NCBI GenBank assembly: GCA_016712375.1
Contig: JADJRE010000043.1
Location: forward strand, 62,001 to 126,000
Reading direction: 5' to 3'
DNA: 64,000 nt
Origin: Rhodospirillales bacterium
Lineage (GTDB): Bacteria > Pseudomonadota > Alphaproteobacteria > Rhodospirillales > Defluviicoccaceae
The notes beneath the pieces were generated by a model, which saw only the letters and a list, made by a program, of their open reading frames with translations, made no database searches and was not told the origin of the DNA. The position numbers were made by a program, and so were the translations under genes. Shown here one piece after another: positions 30,444 through 41,109 of this stretch. Position 1 is the stretch's first letter, and the number at the start of each line of letters is the position of its first letter.

Positions 30444-31436
30444 CTCTCAGCCTCAACATGCCAAGGCCACCGCGCATCTTCGTCAGCCACAGTGCACACG
30501 ACTCCGCCACCGCTGAGTTCCTCGACGCGTTGCATAAGCAACTGGACGAGGGGGGCTTCGAGCCGCTGGTGGATCGATACGAGTTGCGAAAGCAGCTTGG
30601 GACGAAGTGGCGCGATGCGCTGCATACCTGGATGGAGCTGTGCGACGCCGCCGTCATCCTGATCAACGAGCGCGCGGTGACGGGACCATCGTGGGTGCCG
30701 CACGAAGCGACGGTCTTCTATATGCGCCAGCGCCACGACAGGTCGTTCCCGATTATTCCGGTGCTGCTGCCACCCGTCACACTTGAGCAGGCAGTCAAGC
30801 GTTTCCATGCCCAGGACCTCGACGAAATCCAAGCGGAAATTGTCGTCACGGAGATGCAGGAGGCCGGGAAGAAACAAGCCATCGCCGATATTATCAATCG
30901 ATTGCGGCCGCTTTGCAATCGTGAGTTGCCGGACAGCAAGGCCGCTAAGGTTGAGGATTATGTCGCCGAGTTCCTAAGCCGCGTGACCCCTCACAACCTT
31001 CGCAGGATTGCGCGCGAAAAGCGGGCGACGAGATTGACTTCATCTTCCCAACACGAAATTCGGCCCGCAGCTTTGCGCGCCTGCTAATGAAGTCGGAGCT
31101 GCCGCAGATCGTCGAGGCGCTGATCGAATTGAAGGGCATCATTGACAAGAGCGCGCCGTTAAAGATCCTGAACCTGCTGGCCGGCAACTGGATCGACTCA
31201 AACGCGATCGGCCCGATCGATACAGTGGCGCAGGCGCCGGCGGAACACCGGGCGCTCGCCATCAATGCGCAAAGCACTGAGATATGGCGTATGTACGTGC
31301 AGCGGGCGCACGGCCTGCCGGACGAAGGCTTGCCCATGATGCTGTCGCTCGTCGACAGCTGCGCGGAATCGCCCACCCACGAAATTGTAGAACAGCTGGT
31401 CGTTGATCTCGCACGAAAGTTCAATGACGACACAGC

Positions 31437-31446
31437 GGATCTCGCC
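31437..31446. repeat. target-site duplication, left copy
   Basis: GGATCTCGCC, identical to 32649-32658 on the other side of the insertion. Ten bases is within the range expected for ISAs1-family insertion. Confidence 0.9.
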
Positions 31447-32648
31447 CAGGGGAATCGCATTTGAGAAAATGAGCTTGCGCGAGGGGTCGTGGAGGGATTC
31501 TACGGAGTGGCATCGACGGCCGGGGAGGCGGTGCCATGGAGGATTTCGCGGAGCTGTTCGAGGATTTGGACGATCCGCGGACGGGGAACGCCAAGCGTCA
31601 CGTGCTGCACGAGATGGTGTTGATCGCGCTGTGCACGGTGCTGAGCGGCGGCGAGACGTGCGCCGACATGGCGTTGTTCGGCCGGCTGAAGCAGAGCTTT
31701 CTGAAGGAGTTTCTGGCGCTGGAGCACGGCATCCCGAGCCACGACACGTTCAGCCGGCTGTTCCGGCTGCTCGATCCGGCGGCCTTCCGCACCTGGTTCA
31801 TCGCCTTCATGCAGAGATTTGCCGAGACCTGCGAAGGCGTTGTGGCGGTCGACGGGAAGACGTTGCGGCGCTCCTTCGACCGCGCCTCGGCCGCCTCGCC
31901 GTTGCATCTGGTGAGTGCCTGGGCGGCGGATCAGCGCCTCGTGCTGGGCCAACTCGCGGTCGGCGACAAGTCGAACGAGATCGTGGCGGTGCCGAAGCTG
32001 CTGGAACTGCTGTCGCTGAAGGGAATGATCGTCACCGCCGACGCGCTCAACTGCCAGCGGCAGATCGCCGCCCAGGTGATCGGGCAAGGCGGGGATTACG
32101 CCCTCGCCCTGAAGGGCAACCATCCGGCGTTGCTCGACGACGTGCGCCGCTTTCTCGACGATGCCGCGACGCCGCTGGCCAGCGCCAGCGAGACCGACGC
32201 CGGGCACGGCCGCATCGAGACGCACCGCCAGCCTCAGCGACGACATCGCCTGGCTGCAGGACAGCCACGCCTGGCCGGGTCTCGCGGCGATCGGCAAAGT
32301 CACGGCGACGCGCGAGATCGACGGCAGGACCACGACCCAAGCTCGTTACTACCTGCTCAGCCAAGTCTTTGATCCAGCGCGCTTGAATGCCATCGTCCGC
32401 AGTCATTGGAGTATCGAGAACAGCCTCCACTGGGTGCTCGACGTGATCATGGACGAGGACAATGCCCGCAATCGCAAAGACCACGGTCCCGAGAACCTGG
32501 CGTTGCTCCGCCGCCTCGCCCTCAACCTCGCCAAGCTCGAACCCTCCAAAGGCTCGATGCGCGGCAAACTCAAGCGCGCCGCATGGGACACCGCCTTCCT
32601 CTTCGACCTCCTCGCCCAATTCGCCTGTCCCCAAATGCGATAGCCCTG
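31447..32648 (+). mobile_element. ISAs1-family insertion sequence (1202 bp)
   Basis: Bounded by inverted ends CAGGGGAATCGCATTTG and (reverse-complemented right end) CAGGGCTATCGCATTTG, with perfect 10-bp target duplications. The clean ends and duplication indicate a recent insertion into the second TIR gene. Confidence 0.92.
31536..32643 (+). pseudogene. ISAs1-family transposase (one frameshift)
   Basis: Starts MEDFAELFEDLDDPRTGNAKRH, with HEMVLIALCTVLSGGETCADMALFG, VVAVDGKTLRRSFD (catalytic Asp), DALNCQRQIAAQVI and ALKGNHPALL. The frame changes at ~32221, where two bases seem to be missing, and continues with DDIAWLQ, ARYYLLS and SHWSIENSLHWVLDVIMDEDNARNRKDHGPENLALLRRLALN (catalytic Glu). 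It is otherwise full length. Confidence 0.88.
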
Positions 32649-32658
32649 GGATCTCGCC
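32649..32658. repeat. target-site duplication, right copy
   Basis: GGATCTCGCC, the partner of 31437-31446. The reading frame of the TIR gene resumes immediately after it. Confidence 0.9.
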
Positions 32659-32945
32659 AGGGACTACTTGACAAAATCCGGCGAAGCTCCGGATACGATC
32701 CTTGTGCCAATGCGAGAACCGGAGCAGCTAAAACTGGCCGAACTTCGCAAGTCACTGCCGGACGTTGTCTTCCTGATATTGACCGGAGCGGTTGTCCCCG
32801 AAGCGGGTTCAACGGTATCTGCCCGATCAGGAGCGCAGTTTCTTTCGCCGAAAATCTCAGCGGGAAAAGAAGAGGTTGTCGTTGAGCAGCACAAGAAGGG
32901 TCGCGGGAAGCTCGCGTTCCGTGGCCGATAGGGAGAGAGCGAAGC

Positions 32946-34005
32946 ATGCCGTACACGCCGATCTTCAACCCCAATCCTGTGCAAACCTACCGCACGGATT
33001 TTCAAGCGGCCATCGACATGCCGGCGGACAAGCGCGATGGCGACGTCTACGTCTACGCCGGGTCGGTGGAGCGGAACGCAACGGTGCTGGCAGTGAACGT
33101 GGCGATCGCCACCCGCCGGCCGCTGCTGGTGCGTGGTGAGGCGGGCAGCGGCAAGTCGTCGCTGGCATCGAGCATCGCCAAGTGGTTCGGCCGCCGCTAC
33201 TACGAGCATGTCATCACCTCCCGCACCCAGGCGCAGGACCTGCTGTGGCAGTTCGACGCCGTCCGCCGCCTCGGCGACGCGCAGGTGCAGGCGCGGGGCA
33301 GGAGCCGCACGAACCGCCAACCTTTCGCACAAACCGCCGTGGGACTTGCATCGCTACGTCGAGCCAGGGGTGCTGTGGTGGGCGCTCGACCCCGCCTCGG
33401 CGGAGCGTCGCGGTTGTCCGCCCGAGCGTGCGAAGCTGGTCCGGCCGGCGCGCGATCCGGCACTTGATCCCGGGCGCGGGACGGCGGCCGCAACCGCCGT
33501 CGTGCTGATCGACGAGATCGACAAGGCCGATCCGGACGTCCCCAACAACCTGCTGGTGCCGCTGGGCTCGCTGCAGTTCACGGTCCCCGAGGTACCGAAG
33601 CCGATCACCGCCGATCCCGATCCTGAGCGCTATCCGCTGATCGTCATCACCACCAACGAGGAACGGTAGCTGCCGTCCGCCTTTCTGCGCCGCTGTGTGC
33701 AGGTGATGCTGCCGGAACCAGCGCTGGAGGATCTGATCCGCATCGCCACCGCCCACTTCGGTCCTGAGAAAGCCGGCGACAAGACCTCCGAGCTGTATGA
33801 GCCGCTGGCCGAGCAAACGATGCTACTCAAGGATGAGCACCGGAAGAAAGGCATCCGGCCGCCAAGCACCGCCGAGTACCTGGACGCCGTTCGTGCCTGC
33901 CTGAAGCTGCGGATCGATCCGAAGGACGACGAGTACAGCGAACTGCTTGGCGTAACCCTGGAGAAGTCGGAGAAGCGAGCCGGCAGCGTCGGCGGTCCGC
34001 GGTGA
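32946..34005 (+). CDS. MoxR-type AAA+ ATPase (frameshift and in-frame TAG)
   Basis: About 353 residues. Seen: PLLVRGEAGSGKSSLASSIA (Walker A), TSRTQAQDLLWQFDAVRRLGD (MoxR-typical), VVLIDEIDKADPDVPNNLLVPLGSLQF (Walker B), and ITTNEER followed by LPSAFLRRCVQVMLPEP (sensor and Arg-finger region). The frame slips near 33290, and a TAG at 33667-33669 replaces the Glu codon expected in 'NEERELPSAFLRR'. It could be one G-to-T change or a sequencing error. MoxR ATPases act as regulatory chaperones paired with vWA proteins, and the vWA-like gene follows 4 bp later. Confidence 0.85.
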
Positions 34006-34009
34006 ACCG

Positions 34010-34989
34010 ATGAGCAGGGGTGACCTGTTCCTCGGCGACATCGCCCGGGCGTTCGCGGTGCTGAGGCCGACCAATTCCGAGGGCCGGCGCGCGATCATCC
34101 GGGCCCTGGGGTTCGAGCCGGGCGAACCCGAGGCCGGGCAGCGCTCCGAGGCGCACAAGGCTCCGGCGGAAGGAGCGCCGGTCATCCTTACAAAGGAGCA
34201 GCCTCGCGACGAGCCGCGCCCCAACGTCCCGGCGCCGCGCCCCGTCGGCGACGACTCTGCCACGCTGCCACATCTGGTGGCGCGCGATGACCCGCAGCGT
34301 CCGGCTTGGATGGCCAAGGACAGCCCGGTTCTGGAGGAGCAGCGGGAGGAGTCCATCCGTGCGCGCCTGCCGCTGGAGCCGCTGTTCAAGCCCTCGTGGA
34401 CGCGCGGCATTCTCGGCGCGGCGCTGGCGACCGCGGCGGAAGAGGGTGCCATCGACGTCGAGCGAATGATCGATAATCTGGCGCGCGGTCGGCCGATCCG
34501 CCAGGTGCCGCGGGCCCGCGTTCCGACGCTGCGCAACGGCCTGCATATCGTCCTCGACAAGCGCGAGGCGATGAACCCCTTCCTGCGCGACCAGGCGCAG
34601 CTGCTGGAGAGCGTGCGCCGCATCGTCGGCCGGGAAGCGACCCTGGTGTTCGACATGGCGCGTACGCCGCTGCGCGTCCGCCGCGGCGGGACGTTGCGGG
34701 GCTGGTTCGACTACCGGCCGCCGCCCGCCGGCACGCCGGTGCTGCTGGTCACTGACCTGGGCATTGGCCAGCCGGCGTTCGCCTCCGACATCGTTCCGCA
34801 CCGCGACTGGCACGCCTTCGCGCAGTTGCTGCGGCAGGCCGGCTGCCCGGCGCTCGCCTTCGTTCCGTACCCCGAGCCCGCTGGCCGGAAGACCTGATCG
34901 GCCACTATCGGATGCTTGCGTGGGACCGCCGGACGACCGCGGCGATGGCGGCGCGCGCATTGCGCGGGCGTGCTGGAGCGCCGGCATGA
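34010..34989 (+). CDS. degenerate vWA-domain protein, MoxR partner (SAV_2336-like; one frameshift)
   Basis: Reconstructed ~326 residues. An N-terminal helical part (AFAVLRPTNSEGRRAIIRALGF) and a Pro-rich linker lead to a region with RARVPTLRNGLHIVLDKREAMNPF, LLESVRRIVG and GTPVLLVTDLGIG. This is a vWA-like core in which the usual DxSxS metal motif is replaced by DKREAM. The frame slips at ~34880; the corrected end (RWPEDLIGHYRMLAWDRRTTAAMAARAL) stops at 34989 and overlaps the next ATG by 4 bp. This is the vWA component of MoxR/vWA conflict systems; it relates to the SAV_2336 N-terminal family by general pattern only. Confidence 0.65.
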
Positions 34990-37900
34990 CCAGCGAGGAC
35001 GCCGCCCGCGACGACATCGCATGGATGCAATGCGAGTTCCCCGACGCCTTGCGGCTGGCGGAGGCGGCCAGCCTCGCCGCCCGCGTCGAACCGGAACTGC
35101 TGCGCGCGCTGCGGCTGCTGTTCCCGGCGATGGGCGCCGATGCCGAGGCGGACCTGTGGTTCAGCCCGCTGGTGCAGCAGCAGAACGCGGTGATGATGGT
35201 GCTGGTGCCGGCCGCTGCGCACCTGCTGCAGCAACGGCTGAAGGCGGACGCGTGGCTGCTGGACAAGGCCTGGAAGACGATCACCGAGATACACGCGCCG
35301 CTGCCGCCGGCGCTGCGGACGCAGGAGGAGCTGGCCTGGCTGGCGCTGCAAGGCGAGGCGGCCCGCCCGGAGGCGGAAAAGAAGCTGGCCGAGATCCTGA
35401 CGGCGCTGGTGCGCGACGGCCGATCCGGCCTCGCCAACTGGGGCTCGCAGGCGCTGCCGCGGCTGCCTCCCACGCTGCACGCCTACAATCACTTCAGCAC
35501 GCTGGCCTGGGCGGTGCAGCTGCGCACGCCGGTGCCAGGGCTGGGCAGCCGCACCGGGATGACGCTGTCGTCATCCGATGGTCTGGGCTGGCTGCTGCCG
35601 AAGGATCTTCCGGAGGTGCGCCTCGGAGTGGACCTGCGAGATGGCGTGCTCCACCTCAGCCAGCCAGCAGCCGATGCGACCTACGCCATCACCGTCCCGG
35701 CGACGGAACCGGCGGCGGTGGAGGTGATCGAGCGGGTCGGAGACGCGGACCATCGCCGCTGGATTCAGACCATGCCGAGGTCCGGCCTTATCTCGACCGG
35801 CGTTGCAGAGACTCGCATCGACCTGCGCACCGCCGACGGCCGGCTGTATACGGTGCCGCGGCCGGACCCGGCGGTCGAGCTGAAGCGGCGTGAGGAAATC
35901 GCCGAGGTGCAGCGGCTGCTGAACGCGCTCGGCTTCGCCAGCCCGCCGCTGCCGCCGGACGGCGTCGCCAGCCCCGCGACGCGCGTCGCCGTGCAGACGT
36001 TCCAGCTGGATCAGGACCTGCCGCTGGACGGGCTGCTGACCGACAACCTGCTGCAGCGGCTGCGCGAGCAGTTCCGGCAGCGCGCGGGGCAGCAGAGCGT
36101 CGCCGTACCCTTCGAATACCGCACGGGGCTACGGCAGGCGTTTCTCAGTAGTGCGCTGCTGCAAGGTTCGTGGGACAGCCTCGGCCGGCCTTCGCAGCGG
36201 TGGAGCGAAGTATTGATGCAGTCGTTCACTGCCGACGATGGCTGCCCTGCCTTCTTCGCCACGCTGCAGTTCCCGCATGACCTTGTGGGCGAGACGCTGC
36301 GCTGGCGGGTCATGGTGACGACGACTGCCGGGGTGGAAGCGAACGGCGTGACGAGCGAAATCGACGAGGCCGAATCCCGGGATCGCCACCGCGTCTTCAC
36401 ATTGGGGGGAGGCCGAGCAGACTGAGCGTTATCATCTGACCGACTGCCGGCGGCTGGGCGCCAACAAACTATATCGCGATTCTCATCCGAGTCTTGACCC
36501 GGTCGAAAGCGTCGACTCGCTCGAAAGCTGGGACAACGTGACCCCCATGCCTGGAATCCGCTTCAGCGTCTGGGCGCCGAACGCCCAGAATGTCGAGTTG
36601 GTGCGGGGCGACCCCGTCAGCGGCTACATTTGGAACGACGGCCGCGGCGTCGTCGAGGCACTGCCGATGCACCGCGGCGACGTCGGGATCTGGTCCACCG
36701 ACGTCGCCGAGTCCCCGACGCTGCGCAACTTCGGCTCCTGGGACTTTGTGCCGTACATGTTTCGCATCACTCGCGACGACGGCTCCGTCGCCTACCGCAC
36801 CGACCTGTATTCCCGCTGCCAGGTGGGAACCGGCGGCCAGAATCCGGATGCGCCGGTTGCGAAATTGCCGCAGTGGGACGGCACCCGGCAGGACCTGGAG
36901 GGCTCGAAGAGCTGCTCGGCGGTGACCGATCCGGAACGGGTTTCCGAACTCTTGGAACAGATCATGTGGCTGGAAACCCGCTGGTTGTCCGGAGAAAACT
37001 TCTGGCGCGACGAGTTCCGCCCGGAGCGGCCGGTCCCGGCGCGAATTGACGACCTGGTGATCTACGAGCTGCACGTAGAGGGCCTCGGGCTGGACCGCAG
37101 CGCGGCGCGCGGCACCTTGTTGGATGCGATCAACCTCATCCCGTATCTGCGCGACCTGGGGATCAACGCCGTCGAGCTGATGCCGATCACCGAATACCAG
37201 GGCTGGTTTGGCTGGGGATACGCGCCCTCGCATCACATGGCGATCAAGAGCAGCGCTGGCGGCCGCGACCAGCTCAAGCACTTCGTGCGCGAGTGCCACC
37301 GCAACGGCATCGCCGTGATTCTCGACGTCGTCTACAGCCACTTCACGTTCGATGCCGAGCGCGTGCAATGGATGTATGATTCCGCCGATCCGGAACGGAA
37401 CGTCTGGTACTGGTATGATGGCAAGGCTGCCGATTATCGGACACCTGATGGCGGCTATGTAGACAACGGCTCCTCGGGCTGGGCGCCTCGATACTCGCAG
37501 GCGATCGTCCGCCGGCTGTTCATCTCCAGCGCCGCCGCCCTGCTCGCCGAGTTCCACATCGACGGCTTTCGCGTGGAGATGACCCAGGCGATCTACCGCG
37601 ACAACGCCCGGCATGCCGACGGCCAGCCGGTCCCCGCCGCCAACGCCTTCGGCGCGAAGTTCCTCCGCGAGTGGTCGAACACGCTGAAGCTCATTCGCCC
37701 CAACGTCTTCCTGATCGCCGAGAACCACAGCGGCTGGCGCGGCGTTCGCCAACCCACGGACCAGGCCGGCCTGGGGTTCGACGCAACCTGGGAGATGAGT
37801 TTCTATCTCCATCTTATCGGAACCGCGCAGGCCGAGCCGCGTCAAGCCCGCCTGTTACGAGAAGCGGGTATGGGCCATGACCAGCCGCTGAACATGCGCT

Positions 37901-38592
37901 TGTTCGCCGACAGTCTGGCCGGCACGGCCGATGGCAAAGTCGTCTACATTTCGTCGCATGACGAAGCAGGAAACGCGCAAGACTCAGCGCGATCGATTCA
38001 GGTGGCGGTGAACAACGCAGCTTTGCTGGGTGAGACGCGCCGCTTCGCCGAAGCGCGGGTGCGCTTCGACCCGGGGGTGACGCTGCTTGGCCCCGGCATT
38101 CCGCTGTTCTTCATGGGGGAGGAGGTCGGCGCGACCCGCCCCTACCGCTACAACGATTTCCTGGAGAATCGGGAAGACTATGCAGCGCTGCGCTCAAGCT
38201 CCGGCGCCCGGCTGTTCCGCTTCCATGCCGACGTCATCCGCCTTCGCCTGGCGCACCCGGCGTTCCGCTCGCGCAACGTCGCGATCCTCTACACGCACGA
38301 CAACAACCGCATCATCGCCTTCCGCCGCTGGATTGACGACGAGGACTTCATCGTCGTCGCCAGCCTCGGCAACCGCGGGTGGCCCAGCTACACCATCGAC
38401 AGCCGCCACATCCGCGACGGCAGCTGGCGGGAGGTGATGAACAGCGACGCGGAGGAATACGGCGGCGGGGGCTTCACGAATAAGGGTGGCGTGATCGCCA
38501 GCTTGGGTCGCCACCTGACCCTGCGCCTCGCAGGACCTGGGGTCCTCGTGCTGCAGCGGCTTCCCCACGCACCGGCCTTGCAGCCGGTGTAG
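34986..38592 (+). CDS. helical domain + peptidoglycan-binding-like repeat + GH13 alpha-amylase-type protein (one frameshift)
   Basis: Reconstructed ~1201 residues. The first ~140 (LAARVEPELLRALRLLFPAMGADAEADLWFSPLVQ) resemble the helical module of third genes in MoxR/vWA systems. Residues ~300-370 look like a PG-binding-1 repeat (IAEVQRLLNALGFASPPLPPDGVASPATRVAVQTFQ). The frame slips in GGGGGG at ~36403, where five G restore it. Then a CBM48-like entry (FSVWAPNAQNVELV) and a GH13 barrel follow: DVVYSHF, FHIDGFRVEMTQAI, VFLIAENHSG and ISSHDEAGN. Region II has Glu where the nucleophile Asp is expected (codon 37576-37578). It is closest in pattern to glycogen-branching or trehalohydrolase enzymes. 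The role is unknown; a glycan-directed effector or a scaffold are both possible. Confidence 0.75.
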
Positions 38593-38621
38593 GTTCGGCG
38601 CAACAGGCGTCGCATTTTCTT

Positions 38622-38970
38622 CTAGGGCAGCAGTGGTCGGGCGTCGCTCCAGAGGCTGCGAACGACCTCAGCTGCGGGTTCCGCACGGGCGAGTGCGGCA
38701 GGCCGATCCGCCCAGGTCTGCGTGCGCTGGACGTCCCCGGCCTCTCCCGCGGCCTTGCGCATCGGCGCGGTCGAGCCCCGCTCTACGGGATAGGGGGCGG
38801 GAGCGGGTCCTCCGGGCGCCAGAGTGGCCATCACGTAGTCGGTGCGGATCGAGCGGCCGGGCCGGCCGCTGAAGGCGCGCGAGATCACCGTGTCGTCGGG
38901 CCGTGTCTGGGCCAGCGCCGAAAGACGGTGCCGACCTGTACCGCGCTCGCGCCGAGGCCCAGAATAGCCC
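38622..38970 (-). pseudogene. nitronate monooxygenase (2-nitropropane dioxygenase) C-terminal remnant
   Basis: Leftward reading gives RRAILGLGASAVQVGTVF (FMN-binding end of the barrel), then in a second frame TRPDDTVISRAFSGRPGRSIRT, YPVERGSTAPMRKAAGEAGD and WADRPAALARAEPAAEVVRSLWSDA. This is the typical ending of nitronate monooxygenases. The first two thirds are absent, and an IS110 fragment abuts it at ~38.98 kb. Confidence 0.65.
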
Positions 38971-38984
38971 GACGATCCCATAAT

Positions 38985-39311
38985 TTCGTGCCGTTCTCCA
39001 TGACCAGCCAGGCCACGCGCATCGTTGGGGTCGCTCTTGTTGATGCGCACTGGAAGAGCGGCGTGCGCATGCCGCGCATCGATGCACACGACAGGAAGGT
39101 CGAGCCGCTTCAGCTCATGCCAAAGCCAACTCGCCATGGCGCCGGTCTCGAAACCAATCCGCGCGGTGCCAGGCGCATGCTTGCGAATAGCTTTGGCCAG
39201 CACCCCTGGCTGAGACCGCGCCTTACCTTCGAACACAATGTGACCGGCATCATCGATAACGCACGCTGCCGTCTCCCTCTGCGAGACGTCCAATCCAAGG
39301 TATTGCTGCAT
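38985..39311 (-). pseudogene. IS110-family transposase, N-terminal remnant
   Basis: From ATG 39311: MQQYLGLDVSQRETAACVIDDAG (first Asp of the DEDD nuclease), GFETGAMASWLWHELKRL and CIDARHAHAALPVRINKSDPNDARGLA. It stops after ~107 residues at the nitronate monooxygenase fragment; the C-terminal transposase_20 domain is gone. Confidence 0.8.
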
Positions 39312-39442
39312 AACTGCTCCCTCCGTGGCCATAATTTCTGAGACCGAACCTATCGAACCTCATCAGCGAGGGCAGCCACCTGCAAATACGCAATGTACGG
39401 AAACAGGACCCCCGATCGGCGTGCCAGTTTTGATGAAGTTGA

Positions 39443-41057
39443 GGCGCTGTTGCGCATCGGTTGCAAAGGAGATCGATGCGATGCAGCAAGCCCTTCAAGT
39501 CTCGGCCTCGTTCCGCCCGGCTTTGAGGTGATGAGCTCCGTCTGTGATGGCGCGATGACGATAATCACCGTCCGCCACAGTGGCAAAGCCAGCTCGTGTC
39601 CCGGCTGTCGCGCGCAGTCGGGGCGTATCCACAGTCGATACCTGGCGGACTTGCCCTTGGCGGGCCGGTCGGTTCGGCTGGTGGTTGTTGCACGGCGCTT
39701 CCGCTGCGACCCGGCTCTGTGTTCGTGCCGCATCTTCACCGAGCGCTTTGATGACGGTGTGCTGGCGCCATGGGGGCGACGAACGGCGCGGCTCGACGTT
39801 GTGGTCCACCACCTCGGACTTGCCCTGGGCGGGCGTCCGGCGGCGTGTTTCGCGCAGCGGCTGATGCTGCCGGTAAGCAATGATACTTTGCTGAGGGTCG
39901 TCCGAAGGCGTGGGCGCTCTACTTTTACTCCGCCGAAGGTGATCGGCATCGACGACTGGGCGTGGCGGCGCAACCAGCGCTACGGAACGATCATCTGTGA
40001 CCTCGAGCGACGCCGGCCGATCAGTCTCCTGCCCGACCGAGAACCCGCCACGGCGCAGGCCTGGCTGGCCGACCAGCCACAGATCGCCATCTTCGCGCGC
40101 GACCGCGGCGGCGGTTACGCCTTGGCGGCGGCCAGGGCGCTGCCGCATGCCACCCAGTCGCCGATCGTTGGCATCTGATGGAGAACGCCAGCCAGGCCTT
40201 CCTCGACGCGGTGCGCACATCGATGCGTCAGATCCGATCGGTGGTCGGCACCGCGACGATCAATCCCGACCTGCTGGCTGCCGCCGAGCGCATCCAGTAT
40301 GAAGGCTATTTGCGGCGCGAGGACACCAACGCCGCCATTTTCAAGCAGGCTGAGAAAGGAGCCTCGATCAAGCAGATCGTGCGCCTCACGGGACATAGTC
40401 GCGGCCTCGTCCGCAGGGTGCTGCGAGGTCAGCAGTCGGATGTCTTCAGGGCTCGCGAAAGCTCGCTCGAACCCCACCTTCCATGGCTCGACGCGCAATG
40501 GGCGGCCGGACAACGCAACGGCGCCGACCTATGGCGGCGCCTCAGGGCCCCTGGTTTTCGCGGGTCGCTCCGGGTCGTCACCAAATGGGCCACCCGTCGC
40601 CGCCGCGTCGACAAGGCGGACGCCGAGAGCCTGCACCGCGTTCCATTCGCGAGAACCATCGCGCGGCTCATGACCACGGGCCGCGATACGCTCACAAAGT
40701 CAGAAACCGTCACCATCGCCGCCATCGAGGGCGGCGTTCCCCTGCTCGTCGCGGCGCGGGAGATCATCGCCGCCTTTCATGCCATGATCCGCAAGAGGGC
40801 CGAGGCGGATCTTGATCCATGGCTCGATCGGGCCCGGGCAAGCCTCGTCGCGTCCTTCGCCAACGCGGTCACGAAGGACAAGGCCGCTGTCACCGCCGCC
40901 ATCGCGTCAGCTTGGTCAAACGGCCAGACTGAAGGGCAGATCACCAAGCTCAAGCTCGTCAAACGCCAGATGTACGGCCGTGCAAAGCTCGACCTGCTCG
41001 AAGCCCGCCCCATCGGCGCCGGCTGACCTTCTGCTGCACCAAAATTGCGTCAGAGCC
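39443..41057 (+). mobile_element. ISL3-family insertion sequence
   Basis: About 1.6 kb, bounded by imperfect inverted ends starting GGCGCTGTTGCG (left) and GGCTCTGACGCA (right end, reverse complement). The GGC-CTG start is usual for ISL3. No 8-bp target duplication was visible, so the copy is old or was rearranged. Confidence 0.7.
39531..41026 (+). pseudogene. ISL3-family transposase (one frameshift)
   Basis: Zinc-finger start (CPGCRAQSGRIHSRYLADLPLAGR, CDPALCSCRIFTERF), then HHLGLALGGRPAACFAQRLMLPVSNDTLLR, VIGIDDWAWRRNQRYGTIICDLERRRPISLLPDRE (catalytic Asp pair) and RDRGGGYALAAARALPHA. The frame changes at ~40155, where one base is missing before 'VADRWHLMEN'. It resumes to the end with SNGQTEGQITKLKLVKRQMYGRAKLDLL (catalytic Glu). 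The true start is unclear; the frame is open back to 39393. Confidence 0.85.
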
Positions 41058-41109
41058 GCGTTTCCGCGCCGATTGACATCCGCGCCCTCTCCGAGCTGGA
41101 GGCGGTATC

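Larger units (their letters stand above)
30458..32931 (+). pseudogene. TIR-domain protein 2, interrupted by an ISAs1-family insertion
   Basis: The N-terminal ~150 residues are a TIR domain: RIFVSHSAHDSATAEFLDALHKQL, GFEPLVDRYEL, CDAAVILINERAV and PSWVPHEATVF (WxxxE). A frameshift near 31020 leads into a long helical region of unknown fold (FARLLMKSELPQIVEALIELK...). At 31447 the gene is cut by the insertion sequence. Removing the element and one copy of its 10-bp target duplication restores the frame exactly (ADLA-RDYLTKSGEAPDTI...) to a stop at 32931, giving ~420 residues. It is probably inactive in this strain unless the element is lost. Confidence 0.8.

Noticed and set aside
36469..37845. 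458-codon minus-strand frame inside the GH13 gene
   Set aside because: The plus strand carries all GH13 motifs in one frame; the antisense product is low-complexity and unrecognisable.
39443..41057. 8-bp target duplications around the ISL3 copy
   Set aside because: The eight bases on each side (GAAGTTGA and GCGTTTCC) do not match.
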